Shown: positions 26,443 through 35,181 of the stretch, piece after piece | Position numbering within the stretch: the first letter of the stretch is position 1 | Layout: each line of letters starts with the position of its first letter | Origin: BJHL01 sp040378885 | Lineage (GTDB): Bacteria > Planctomycetota > Phycisphaerae > Phycisphaerales > UBA1924 | NCBI GenBank assembly: GCA_046316615.1 | Contig: JBKDAN010000049.1 | Coordinates: forward strand, 62,001 to 126,000 | DNA length: 64,000 nt | Direction: 5' to 3' | The notes under the pieces: model-generated | What the model was told of the DNA's origin: nothing | The model's input: only the letters and a program-made list of their open reading frames with translations | The model's database searches: none | Position numbers and translations under genes: made by a program

Positions 26443-27816
26443 TCACACCATGACCATCGCCGCGCTGGTGACCAGGGCTTGACCCTGCTCGTCCATCGCG
26501 CCGCTGAAGTTCAGCAGTTCGATCTTCTCGGGGTTCACGATCTTCATCGTCGCGACGATGTTGCCCACGCTGCACCAGCGGGTGGGGTTGCCCTGCCAGC
26601 TCATGGCGGCGATCAGTTCGTCGGGCTTGGCGGCGACGATCATGTTGATCATGTCGCGGTCGCTGCGGAAGACGTTGTTGCGGTTCTGGGCGACTTCTTC
26701 GCCTTCGCCCGCAAGCTGCACGTTGTCGCCGAACGCCGGGCCGACGTGGCTCATGTCGGCACTGCTGACGATGAGCGTTTTGCCGGGCAGCGTCGCGATG
26801 GTTTCGCGCAGGGCTGTGACGAAGGTCTCGAAGGCCAGACCGTTGCCGTCGTAGCTTTCGCCGTTGTTCACGACCGGGTCATGCACGAGCACGCCGAAGA
26901 TGCGGGGGAACTTGCCATTGGCGTCGCGACCGAACACGTGCTGGATCCACGGCACTTGCAGCTCGATGGAGTGCTCGCGCTCGTGGTCGAAGCGGTTGGC
27001 GAAGAGCTTGGTGGCGTTGTCATCGCCCAGCTTGCGGCGGAGCGTGTCGACGAGATCCTTGTCAAGCTCACAGGTGCCCAGCGGGCTCTCGTAGCCCTTG
27101 TCGCAGCCGCACACGCCGGTTGATTCACCGAAGTGGTTGGTGCCCAGCACCACCACACGGTCGGGACGATCGACCACGCGCATGCGCCCGTAGACGCTGC
27201 CGTAGTTGATCCAGCCGCGCGGGTAGTCGAGGTGGGGCGCCATGATGGCCTTGGGCAGCGTGTCGAACGCGGGGTTGGGTACGTCCTTGAGGGCCATGTT
27301 CATCCACTCGTCGAGCATTTCGGCGAGTTTCTTGGCGCCCAGGGCATCGCGCTCCTCGAGCGGCATGGCGTTGAAGGCTTCCTGGCTGCCGGCGGCTTGC
27401 ATGGCGAGGGCGTCGGCGACCTGGGCGGTGCCGCCCGGAGGCAGCACGTCCTGCGAATCAAACTCGGCGCGAACCTTGGCCATAAGGGCGTCGGCCGTGG
27501 GGCCGACGAGCAGGCCGGCGTCATCGAGCTGGGCGATGAGTTGCTTGAGAATGTCGAGCGTCAGTCCGCGACCGGCGGTCTTGACGATATCGTCGAGTCC
27601 GTGCTGGCCATCCATGACAGGCAGCACAAACTGCGCCGCTGGGTGAGTGACCACGACTTTGGGCGAAATCTGCCGAGCATCGGCGATGCCCATGAGCGTG
27701 TTGCCTTGGATTTCCGCCGGGAAGACGCGCACAGGACGCAGCTTGGGACGCTGCTGGTGCGTTGCGTTGGGGTTGAACGGCGGAACCGGATCGGGTACAG
27801 GATTGAAACTAGACAT
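26443..27816 (-). CDS. Memo-family (AmmeMemoRadiSam B) protein with extra N-terminal domain
   Basis: Residues about 185-457 are the Memo-like fold related to extradiol dioxygenases, with AIMAPHLDYPRGW, VVVLGTNHFG, HEREHSIELQVPW and IVSSADMSHVGP containing the His/Asp/Cys positions of the family. Residues about 45-115 form an added domain (FVLPVMDGQHGLDDIVKTAG..) resembling a PqqD-like winged helix; this is a weak match. The usual Memo protein has about 270-300 residues; this one has 457. AMMECR1 and radical SAM partners are not adjacent. ATG 27816 is chosen for the MSSFNPVP start; the frame extends beyond but overlaps the ssb promoter region. Confidence 0.8.
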   Translation of the reverse strand: MSSFNPVPDPVPPFNPNATHQQRPKLRPVRVFPAEIQGNTLMGIADARQISPKVVVTHPAAQFVLPVMDGQHGLDDIVKTAGRGLTLDILKQLIAQLDDAGLLVGPTADALMAKVRAEFDSQDVLPPGGTAQVADALAMQAAGSQEAFNAMPLEERDALGAKKLAEMLDEWMNMALKDVPNPAFDTLPKAIMAPHLDYPRGWINYGSVYGRMRVVDRPDRVVVLGTNHFGESTGVCGCDKGYESPLGTCELDKDLVDTLRRKLGDDNATKLFANRFDHEREHSIELQVPWIQHVFGRDANGKFPRIFGVLVHDPVVNNGESYDGNGLAFETFVTALRETIATLPGKTLIVSSADMSHVGPAFGDNVQLAGEGEEVAQNRNNVFRSDRDMINMIVAAKPDELIAAMSWQGNPTRWCSVGNIVATMKIVNPEKIELLNFSGAMDEQGQALVTSAAMVMV

Positions 27817-28047
27817 GCTGCATCGTAGTGGTGCGAATGAACCCCGCCGCAATGACCACCCTGACATTTTCACAACAAACCGCCTTGCACAGACGTACAC
27901 ATTGTGGTACGCTTCGTCTGGCCCCGGCTGGTTCCTGGGCTTGGTTTTCCCTGTGGCGACCGTCGCCCAGGCCCAAGTCTCGCGCGTGATTTCGAGTTGA
28001 AATTGCACGCACATCGCAACTCCCGCCGGGCACACGGAGGATCCGTC

Positions 28048-28530
28048 ATGCCGAATCTGAACAAAGTCATGCTCATGGGCAACATCACGCGCGATATCGA
28101 GCTGCGCAGCCTGCCCAGCGGCCAGTCGATCGCCCAGATCGGGCTGGCCATCAACCGCTCGTGGACGTCGGCCGACGGCGAGAAGCGCGAAGAAGTGACC
28201 TGGGTCGACTGCGAAGCCTGGGGCAAGACCGCCGAGATCATGCACAAGTACCTCGCGAAGGGGCGCCCGGTGTACGTGGAAGGTCGCCTGAAGCTGGACC
28301 AGTGGGACGACAAGGAAAGCGGCCAGAAGCGCAGCAAGATGAAGGTTGTCGTTGAAGCCTTCCAGTTCATTGACAGCAAGGGTGGCGGCGGCGGTGGTGG
28401 TGGTGGCGGCGAAGAAGGCGGCTATGTGCAGACGCCATCACGGGCACCAGCTCGTGCGGCGAACAACCCGCGTCCGGCCGCTCCGCGTCAGCAGGCTGAA
28501 GAGATGAACCCGGATGACATTCCGTTCTGA
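28048..28530 (+). CDS. ssb: Single-stranded DNA-binding protein
   Basis: Ssb coats single-stranded DNA in replication and repair. The 160-residue product has the OB fold starting MPNLNKVMLMGNITRDIELR, with EVTWVDCEAWGKTAEI and GRPVYVEGRLK. A linker with a run of ten glycines follows, and the end MNPDDIPF is the conserved acidic tip that recruits partner proteins. GGAGG lies nine bases before ATG 28048. It is divergent from the Memo-family gene. Confidence 0.97.
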   Translation: MPNLNKVMLMGNITRDIELRSLPSGQSIAQIGLAINRSWTSADGEKREEVTWVDCEAWGKTAEIMHKYLAKGRPVYVEGRLKLDQWDDKESGQKRSKMKVVVEAFQFIDSKGGGGGGGGGGEEGGYVQTPSRAPARAANNPRPAAPRQQAEEMNPDDIPF

Positions 28531-28558
28531 GTCAGGTTGGTTCGTCTTTGAATCGCAC

Positions 28559-28592
28559 CCAAAACGTGACGCTGAGCGTCACGTTTTTTGTT
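28559..28592. terminator. Terminator between ssb and convergent membrane-protein gene
   Basis: The perfect stem AAAACGTGACGC / GCGTCACGTTTT with loop TGA is followed by TTTG on the plus strand, directly downstream of ssb. The A-rich left flank makes it usable from the other side too. Confidence 0.85.
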
Positions 28593-28651
28593 TGCTGACT
28601 CGCATGAGATGGTGAACTTTGCGAAGGACGTCCCCGCGGGACGGTGGCGAT

Positions 28652-29428
28652 TCAGAGACGCTCGCTTGCCGGGCGGCCAAAGACTTCGGCGAGCACGATG
28701 GCTTTGCGAAGCTGGTCGCGCGATTGCGGTTGGCCCATGAAGGTAACACTGCCACGGGATCTGGCGGCGGGGGCAGGACTGCGCGGGGCAATCGCACCGA
28801 CTTTACCAAAGGCTTCTGCAGAGGTCGTAGGCGCTGTTTGTGCGTACGCCGCGATAGGCGCGGCCTCGGGAACGACCGATGCGGCCGAGGGTTGAGCGGG
28901 GCGGGCGGGCGTGCGAGCTTTCTTTTCGCGGCGGGCGCGCTGAGCTTGCGCCTGGGCTTGTGACTGCGGGACCGGTTGGGGTGCGGTCTGAGCCGAGGTA
29001 TCGGATGTTTCGTCCGGCACTTCCAGCACGATACCGCCCGGAAGGCGGACTTGGCGTGTGCGGATGCCCGCGTTGCGGCCTGGCGCACCCATGGTGGTGG
29101 GCGCCGTTGAAATGGTGGGGGAGGGATTCCTGCGAGCCGCAGCGGCACGCTGAGCGGCTTCCGCCTGGCGACGCCGTTCTTCCGCCGCTTGTTGTGCGCG
29201 TTGGTTCGCACTCGGTTCCGCCAAAGGGCGATTGACCGGTTCGAGCCGCCCGCCGGTGCGCAATGCATCAATCTCGGCCCGCTCGCGCTCAAGCTTGGCG
29301 AGGCGCTTCTGCCTGGCCTCGCTCATGTTCTTAAGAACCTTGCCGATGGCGGGCGCAGCGAAAACCAAAACGAAGATAATGATCTGGAGATTGCTGCCGA
29401 TCCACTGAAGAATGCTTGAGAAGCTCAT
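28652..29428 (-). CDS. Membrane-anchored low-complexity protein
   Basis: The 258-residue product has one N-terminal membrane helix (LQIIIFVLVFAAPAIGKVL), then a charged region likely to form a coiled coil (KNMSEARQKRLAKLERERAEI) and a long Ala/Pro/Gln-rich disordered part. It ends in a short conserved-looking motif SRDQLRKAIVLAEVFGRPASER that could be a docking peptide. I recognise no family. It begins seven bases after the stop of the ABC ATPase gene, so it is probably in the operon with the ABC ATPase and the kinase. Confidence 0.65.
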   Translation of the reverse strand: MSFSSILQWIGSNLQIIIFVLVFAAPAIGKVLKNMSEARQKRLAKLERERAEIDALRTGGRLEPVNRPLAEPSANQRAQQAAEERRRQAEAAQRAAAARRNPSPTISTAPTTMGAPGRNAGIRTRQVRLPGGIVLEVPDETSDTSAQTAPQPVPQSQAQAQAQRARREKKARTPARPAQPSAASVVPEAAPIAAYAQTAPTTSAEAFGKVGAIAPRSPAPAARSRGSVTFMGQPQSRDQLRKAIVLAEVFGRPASERL

Positions 29429-29435
29429 GGGTCAC

Positions 29436-30272
29436 TCACGTGCGAGGGCGTTCAGCGACGGCATCGTGCGACGACGCGGTGCCCAGCGGCACAATCGTTG
29501 GCACACTTTCGCCTTCGTGCTTCGTCTGCAACAAGGCAAATCGGACCCCGAACACCTCCGCAAGGTTCGCCGCCGTCAACACGGCTTGCGCTGGTCCGCT
29601 GGCGAGAACATGTCCATCGCAGGAGAGCAGCAGCACGTCGTGCGCGATACGACAGGCGAGCGTCAAATCATGCATGACGCACACGACTGCCAAGCCGTGC
29701 TGCTTGGCGAGCGTGACGAGAAGGTCGCACATGCGAAGGGCGGAAGCGGGGTCCTGGGCGCTGACGGGTTCGTCGGCGAGCAGGACGCGTGTGCCGTCCG
29801 GGGAGGTATCGCTGCGGAGCTGTGTGAGCGCGCGTGCAAGAGTGGCTCGTTGCTGCTGGCCGACGGAGAGGGCGGCGAAGGGCGCGGCGGCTCGATCGCG
29901 CAGACCTACATCTTCGAGCGCGGTGAGTGCGAGGTCTTTGGCGCGAGCGGGTGTTGCGTCGAGCGCGCCGAACGCGACGACTTCAGCGACGCTGAATGCG
30001 AAAGCGACGTTTGTTCGCTGGGGCATGTACGCAATGCGTCTGGCTCGTTGCGTCGCGTCGAGTTCTCGCAGCGGGCGGCCGTCGAGCAGCACCTTGCCTG
30101 TGCCTGGCTGCAGTACGCCCAGCAGCACGCGCAGCAGTGTGCTTTTGCCTGCGCCGTTGGGGCCGGCGATGACTGTCACGCGTCCGGCGTGCAACTCGCA
30201 GGAGACATCTCGCAGGACGTTGTCATGCGTGGGGTTGAAGCCGGCAAAGACACGGGAGGCGGCGAGTGTCAT
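29436..30272 (-). CDS. ABC transporter ATP-binding protein, haem/iron importer type
   Basis: The 278-residue protein has Walker A GPNGAGKST, Q-loop YMPQRT, signature SVGQQQRATLARAL, Walker B RVLLADEP and the switch His in VCVMHDLTLA. The wording around these motifs is closest to the HmuV/FecE/BtuD type that powers haem, siderophore or cobalamin import. No permease or binding protein gene is adjacent, so the substrate cannot be fixed. Its ATG overlaps the stop of the upstream kinase gene as ATGA. Confidence 0.85.
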   Translation of the reverse strand: MTLAASRVFAGFNPTHDNVLRDVSCELHAGRVTVIAGPNGAGKSTLLRVLLGVLQPGTGKVLLDGRPLRELDATQRARRIAYMPQRTNVAFAFSVAEVVAFGALDATPARAKDLALTALEDVGLRDRAAAPFAALSVGQQQRATLARALTQLRSDTSPDGTRVLLADEPVSAQDPASALRMCDLLVTLAKQHGLAVVCVMHDLTLACRIAHDVLLLSCDGHVLASGPAQAVLTAANLAEVFGVRFALLQTKHEGESVPTIVPLGTASSHDAVAERPRT

Positions 30273-31189
30273 GCGGGCACCTCGCGGGCGTCGAGCACGG
30301 TGATGGCGCCTGGTAGGACCCCGAATGTGAGCGGGCCTTGTGCCGCGTGGCCGCCGTGCTCGCCATCGAGCTGAAAGACGGCGCGTGTGTCGTCGGTCGT
30401 GACGCGGACGCTGGTGCCTGTGGCGTAGATGGAGCCATCAGCATCGTGGCGTTCGCGCAGTCGTGATCGCAGGGTCCAGAGGAGCGCGTCGATGCCTCCG
30501 GTCGCGGGCATGAAGACGACGTCGAGCAGGCCGTCGCTGGCGCTTGCGCGGTGGGCGTGATCGATGCGAAGGGCGTACTGGCGGGTGTTGGCAACGACGA
30601 GCATACCCGTGCCGTCGATGACCACCGGTTTGCCGTCGACTTCGACGTGTAAGGTGGCGACGCGCGGTTTGACGACTTCGCGCAGAACGGGCATGGTGTA
30701 CGACAAGTGGGAGATTGCGCCGGTTCGCGCCGCGTCAAGGCGCTCGATCACTCCTGCATCGGGTCCGACGCTGCACATGATGGCGAAGTGCCGGACCGCG
30801 CCATCGCCACGTTGCAAGGTGGCGATGTCCATAGGGAGGCGCGTGTTGCGGGTGATTGCGCGCAGCAAGGTGTCGTGGGTGCGGCGCATGCCGAACTCGC
30901 GAGAGAACAAGTTCTCGGTGCCCATGGGCAGGTGGTACAACGCGCCGCGCGCGCCGATGAGAGCGGGCAAGGCAAAGTGCACAGTGCCGTCGCCCCCGGC
31001 GATCACGATGATGTCGTGGACTTGCGCTGCATCGTGCAGTTGCGCGAGAAATGCTGCGGCGTCACGACGATCGACATCAAGCTGCGCAGCGGTCATGCCG
31101 GCGCGCGTGAGGACGGCGACGGTTTCAGCGGCTACTCGCGGCCCTTTGCCACGGCCCGACGCGGGATTACACACCACCAGCACGCGCAT
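30269..31189 (-). CDS. Diacylglycerol/lipid kinase family protein
   Basis: The 306-residue product has the DAGK catalytic motifs in order: VVCNPASGRGKGPRV, VIAGGDGTVHFAL and LPMGTENLFSREF. These match the nucleotide-binding GGDGT and PxGTxN blocks of bacterial DgkB/YegS-like enzymes, which phosphorylate a lipid or sphingoid base. The C-terminal beta-sandwich domain (VDGKPVVIDGTGMLVVAN) is present. It lies six bases after comEC and overlaps the ABC ATPase start. Confidence 0.88.
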   Translation of the reverse strand: MRVLVVCNPASGRGKGPRVAAETVAVLTRAGMTAAQLDVDRRDAAAFLAQLHDAAQVHDIIVIAGGDGTVHFALPALIGARGALYHLPMGTENLFSREFGMRRTHDTLLRAITRNTRLPMDIATLQRGDGAVRHFAIMCSVGPDAGVIERLDAARTGAISHLSYTMPVLREVVKPRVATLHVEVDGKPVVIDGTGMLVVANTRQYALRIDHAHRASASDGLLDVVFMPATGGIDALLWTLRSRLRERHDADGSIYATGTSVRVTTDDTRAVFQLDGEHGGHAAQGPLTFGVLPGAITVLDAREVPA

Positions 31190-31195
31190 GGAGCA

Positions 31196-33778
31196 TTATC
31201 GCCTGTCCGCGGACACGGGGGCGAAGGTCTGTGTGCGGAGGGTGCCATCTCGCCCAATCTTCACATCGATTGCGCCGTTTCGCGCGGTGACCAGCCAGGT
31301 TCCGATGTCGCGCGAGTCAGCCCAGCGTGGGTCGTCGAGTCGTCTTGGGCCGGTGGATTGCAGGACAATGCGGGGCTGCAGTGCGGCGAGGAGCCGCTGG
31401 GCTGCAACGTTGAAGGAGCCGTGGTGGGGCAGTTCGAAGATGTCAACTGCGGGGAGCGAGGTGGAACTCAGCATCGTGTCGATCGCCTCGGGACCCATGT
31501 CGCCTGTGAGCAGCACTCGGCTGGGAACGGGTTTGGTTGTCGCCGCTTCGAGCAGCATGGTGATGGAGTGGTCGTTGTCGCTCGTGAATGTGGCTCGTGA
31601 CTGTGGCGAGAGCACGGTGCCTCGTACAGAGCCGATCATGAGTGTGTCGCCGGCGGCAAGAGTGCTGACACGCACGTTGCGGGCTGCGAGTTCGCGCAGT
31701 GTGACACTCGCCGCGCCGCCCGGCTGGTCGGTGGATTGCTTGATGAAGCGGTCGGGAACGAGCACTTCGCGGACAGCGAGGGCTTCAATGACATCAAACA
31801 AGCCGGCGAAGTGATCGATATCGGGATGAGTGATGACGACACGCGGCACGCGGTGAACGCCCAGTTCGCGTGCGGCGGCGACGATGCCAGGCAGATTGCC
31901 GGCTCGTCCGGCGCCCTTGCAGTCCCACAACACAGCGTCTTGCGGCGTGCTGATGAGCATGCACGTGCCATCGCCCACGTTGAGCGTGGTGACCCGCAGC
32001 ACGCTTTCGTCGGCGCGCCAGGGCTTGAGCACCATGAGGGCGTAGGAGCATGCGCAGATGGCGATGACAGCGGTGAGGTGGCGTTTCTTCCAGCGGTGAC
32101 CATGACGTACCAGGATGACGAGCGCCGCGGTTGCGAGCATGGTCCACGCGAGGCCGGGATCTTGCATGCGTATGGAACTGAAAGGTGCGCTGTCTATGAC
32201 TCGAGCGGCCCACGCGGCGGCAGCGGTGGCTCCGGTCAGGATCCAGCCGGCTGGCACCGCAAGCCATGAGGCGAGTGCGCCCAAGCCAAGGCTGATGTAC
32301 CCCGCCCACAGCGCGAGCACGATGACGGGTGAGACGACCAGCGTCGCGGCGATGCCCAATGGGCTGATCAGGCCCGTGGTATGAATCAGCAGAGGCAGCG
32401 ACACAAGCCAGCACATCACGCTGATGGCGATGGCACTCTTGATGCCCGCGAAGGCACGACTCAGGAGACTCGGTTTGTCGTCGATGAGACCGAGCACGGG
32501 TTGGCCGAAGAGTCGCCACTGCATGGCCTCACTTGCCCAGAGCAGCATGGCGGTGAGGCCCACGCTGAGCTGAAAGCCAAGGCTGGTGACATCGAGCGGT
32601 CGCCAGACGAGCAGCGCGAGCGTGATGAATCCGAGGACGCAGACGCGGTCGTAGCGTCGTCCCGTCGCCTCCGTCGCGAGCAGCGCAAGCACCATGAGTG
32701 CTGACCGCAGGATGGGCGCTTCCAACGGGACGATGGCTGTGTAGAGCAGGACCGCACCTGCAACGACCGTCGGTTCAAGCCAGCCGCGGTCGCCGGTCAG
32801 CCGGAGTACGAACAACGCGACCATCGCCATCACGGTGAGGTGAAAGCCCGAGATAGAGAGGACGTGCGACAGTCCCAGGCGTGTGAACGTCTGTGTGATT
32901 TCGGCGGTCGCGGGATCATCCTCTTCACCAAGGAGCAGTGCGCGGGCGAGGGCCCGTTGCTCGGGCGCGGCGTGGGCTGTCGCTTTCGCGAAAACATCGT
33001 GCGCACGCTGACGCATCGCTTCTCGCTGGGCGATGACAAAGCCCCAGCCCGTTGCGTCGGACACGCGCTCAACAAGCTCGGGTGCGCTGGTTTCGAGGAT
33101 GCCTGCGTATCCGTCGTGCACGGCGCGACGCTGTCGATGCGGCTCGCCCGGGTTCATGCGTTGGCTCGGCGGTTCGTAGATGCCCAGCACGCGCACACGC
33201 TGTCCGGCGGTGACGCGGGGAGCGTCAACGCCTTGGGTCAATACCAGCACGCGGCCGCTGGCTGCACGCCAGACGCCTTGGTCTTCCACGCGGTCGGCGC
33301 GAATCCACAGCCGCGTGGTTGGTGCGACGACCATGAAGGGTGCAAGAGGGCCTTGCGGCGGTGGACTTGCTCGCGGCGTGGATTGCACCACACCCTCCAG
33401 CGCCAGCACGACACCAGCGCGCGGTGACTGGTCGTCTGTCATCGCTCGCACGACGCTGGGCAGATAGGTGTCATTGGCGCTGAGCGTTCGTGCGGTGTTG
33501 AGGCCAGCGAAGAACGCGGTGATTGCAATGAGGATCGAGCTGCGAGCAGTCCACGCGGCGCGATCGCTGGTGACGGCGGCAAGCAGGATGCAGATGCTTG
33601 CCAACGCGAACCAGCTCCAGGTTGGGATGGTCCATCCGGCGTTGGCGAGGGCCAAGCTGGTGAGAATGCCTGTGATGGCAGAGGCGACGCCGGACCAGAT
33701 ACGTAATCGAGCGCGAGCGACTTCTTGAGCAGTCGTCTCGCGCACATCGCGGTCTGGCTGTGTGGCACCCGCCCTCAT
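31196..33778 (-). CDS. comEC: ComEC/Rec2-family DNA uptake channel
   Basis: ComEC carries transforming DNA across the cytoplasmic membrane. The product (about 860 residues) has N-terminal helices and an OB-like soluble domain, the Competence domain with LSHVLSISGFHLTVMAMVAL and many helices, and a C-terminal metallo-beta-lactamase domain (LNVGDGTCMLI, THPDIDHFAGLFD, LTGDMGPEAI). All three standard domains are present and full length. ATG 33778 (MRAGATQPD) is chosen; ATG 33790 is equally possible. A pseudopilin gene lies upstream, separated by a terminator. Confidence 0.93.
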   Translation of the reverse strand: MRAGATQPDRDVRETTAQEVARARLRIWSGVASAITGILTSLALANAGWTIPTWSWFALASICILLAAVTSDRAAWTARSSILIAITAFFAGLNTARTLSANDTYLPSVVRAMTDDQSPRAGVVLALEGVVQSTPRASPPPQGPLAPFMVVAPTTRLWIRADRVEDQGVWRAASGRVLVLTQGVDAPRVTAGQRVRVLGIYEPPSQRMNPGEPHRQRRAVHDGYAGILETSAPELVERVSDATGWGFVIAQREAMRQRAHDVFAKATAHAAPEQRALARALLLGEEDDPATAEITQTFTRLGLSHVLSISGFHLTVMAMVALFVLRLTGDRGWLEPTVVAGAVLLYTAIVPLEAPILRSALMVLALLATEATGRRYDRVCVLGFITLALLVWRPLDVTSLGFQLSVGLTAMLLWASEAMQWRLFGQPVLGLIDDKPSLLSRAFAGIKSAIAISVMCWLVSLPLLIHTTGLISPLGIAATLVVSPVIVLALWAGYISLGLGALASWLAVPAGWILTGATAAAAWAARVIDSAPFSSIRMQDPGLAWTMLATAALVILVRHGHRWKKRHLTAVIAICACSYALMVLKPWRADESVLRVTTLNVGDGTCMLISTPQDAVLWDCKGAGRAGNLPGIVAAARELGVHRVPRVVITHPDIDHFAGLFDVIEALAVREVLVPDRFIKQSTDQPGGAASVTLRELAARNVRVSTLAAGDTLMIGSVRGTVLSPQSRATFTSDNDHSITMLLEAATTKPVPSRVLLTGDMGPEAIDTMLSSTSLPAVDIFELPHHGSFNVAAQRLLAALQPRIVLQSTGPRRLDDPRWADSRDIGTWLVTARNGAIDVKIGRDGTLRTQTFAPVSADRR

Positions 33779-33799
33779 GCCGTGAAGCATACCACAAAC

Positions 33800-33830
33800 G
33801 AAAACCGCGGCGTTGGCGCCGCGGTTGTGG
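33800..33830 (-). terminator. Terminator after pseudopilin gene
   Basis: The perfect stem AACCGCGGCG / CGCCGCGGTT with loop TTGG (33803-33826) is followed on the minus strand by TTTTCGTTTGT. It lies between the stop of the pseudopilin gene and the start of comEC. Confidence 0.8.
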
Positions 33831-33851
33831 AGACTTGCCTGATCGGTTCGC

Positions 33852-34976
33852 TTAGGTGCCAGCGGCTTGGACGAGGTCGTCAAAGCCAGTGATGATGTCC
33901 GTGCTGGTGGGGCGACCCTGCGGGTCGGTCAACTGGCCGTTGGCATTGGTGCGGAAGTTGAGGCCGTAGTAGAGCTCTTGGGCCCCGCCACGCACTGCCG
34001 CTCCTTTGTCTTCGTCGCTGAGGTAGATGCCATCCTTGCCCGCACTGTGCAACACAACGCCGCCGCGAGACGCCGAAGGCAGAATATCCGCCAGCGCAAT
34101 TGTCGCGTCGTTCGCGTTCACGGGAGATGCAGGGTTGCCGAGCAAAGCCGTGAGGTTCGCCGCAATACCCGCACTGTTACTGCTCGGAACGAGAAAGTTG
34201 CCGATCAGACTCTTGTTTTGATTAGGTGCCTTGAGTCCGACGCGCACGTTCTCCCTCAGGAAAGTGAAATTGTTAGCACGATAGAAGCGGGCCACGTCAG
34301 TAGGTTGAAGCCCGACATTAGCGCGTGCAAACTTCTCGACTGAGCTGATCTTCTTGGAGGCGGTCGTGTCTTCATTCCACGCCAAAATGGGCGTACCAAA
34401 CGCATCGATCAGCTCGGGCATCAGTTTGTTCTCTGCAACGGTGCCCCACCGTTCACCATTCTCAGGTACATTGATCACACGCCAGTTCTTCGCGCCGGGA
34501 GTGAAATACTGCTTGCCGGTCGCGTTTGCGGCGCCGATGAGGTCAGGATTCACCCACACCCAACGGCCGTCAACGGTCGGATCAGGACCCATCTTGCTCC
34601 AGCCGGTGGGCGCCGGTGGCGTGTTGGGGCTGGCGGGGTTGGGCACTGAGAAGCCGCCCGCGAGATCGAGCATGATGTTCTGCATGCCGCTGAAGCCATT
34701 GTCTTCGTTCACAGGCCTTCCCATGTCGCGTGCGGCGAAGTAGCCTGCGGGTTTGCGGCTATCGAGTTCGAAGGCCTGACAGGCTGCCGCGAGGCCGCCG
34801 ATGACGCCGCGCGTTTCGCTGACGCGAGCGCTGGTGCGCACGCTGGACAGGGCAGGGACCGTGATGGACACGAGCACAATGATGATGAAGATCACCACGA
34901 GCAGCTCGATGAGCGTGAAGCCCCCGCGCGGCGTGTTGGCGAAACGTTGATTTGACGATGCGTTCACGCGTTGCAT
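33852..34976 (-). CDS. Type II secretion/type IV pilin-like pseudopilin
   Basis: The 374-residue protein has a prepilin cleavage site and hydrophobic helix, PRGGFTLIELLVVIFIIIVL, where cleavage before Phe followed by methylation is typical. The long C-terminal domain (about 330 residues) is not the short DUF1559 type but has the planctomycete-style VVLHSAGKDGIYLSDED segment, similar to the calcium-binding end of G-type pseudopilins. ATG 34976 has GGAG upstream. The rest of a secretion system is not nearby. Confidence 0.85.
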   Translation of the reverse strand: MQRVNASSNQRFANTPRGGFTLIELLVVIFIIIVLVSITVPALSSVRTSARVSETRGVIGGLAAACQAFELDSRKPAGYFAARDMGRPVNEDNGFSGMQNIMLDLAGGFSVPNPASPNTPPAPTGWSKMGPDPTVDGRWVWVNPDLIGAANATGKQYFTPGAKNWRVINVPENGERWGTVAENKLMPELIDAFGTPILAWNEDTTASKKISSVEKFARANVGLQPTDVARFYRANNFTFLRENVRVGLKAPNQNKSLIGNFLVPSSNSAGIAANLTALLGNPASPVNANDATIALADILPSASRGGVVLHSAGKDGIYLSDEDKGAAVRGGAQELYYGLNFRTNANGQLTDPQGRPTSTDIITGFDDLVQAAGT

Positions 34977-35181
34977 GCTGGCTCCTACCACTCTGGCGGT
35001 TCGCTGGACGGATGGCTATTCGCGGGCCACGGTCTATCTGTTGCTGACAAAGACACCCTGCGCGATACCGCCGCCCGATTCGGTCGGTTGCAGATCTTCA
35101 ATCCTAGCCGCCTCGTGCCATTCTTTGCCCTGACAGGCATCTTACAGAATCCTTCGATCGCCCCGCTCCGTAAACTATGCC

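Noticed and set aside
28382..28412. Glycine-codon run in ssb as a sign of frame error
   Set aside because: Gly-rich linkers are normal in Ssb, and the conserved acidic tip MNPDDIPF follows in frame.
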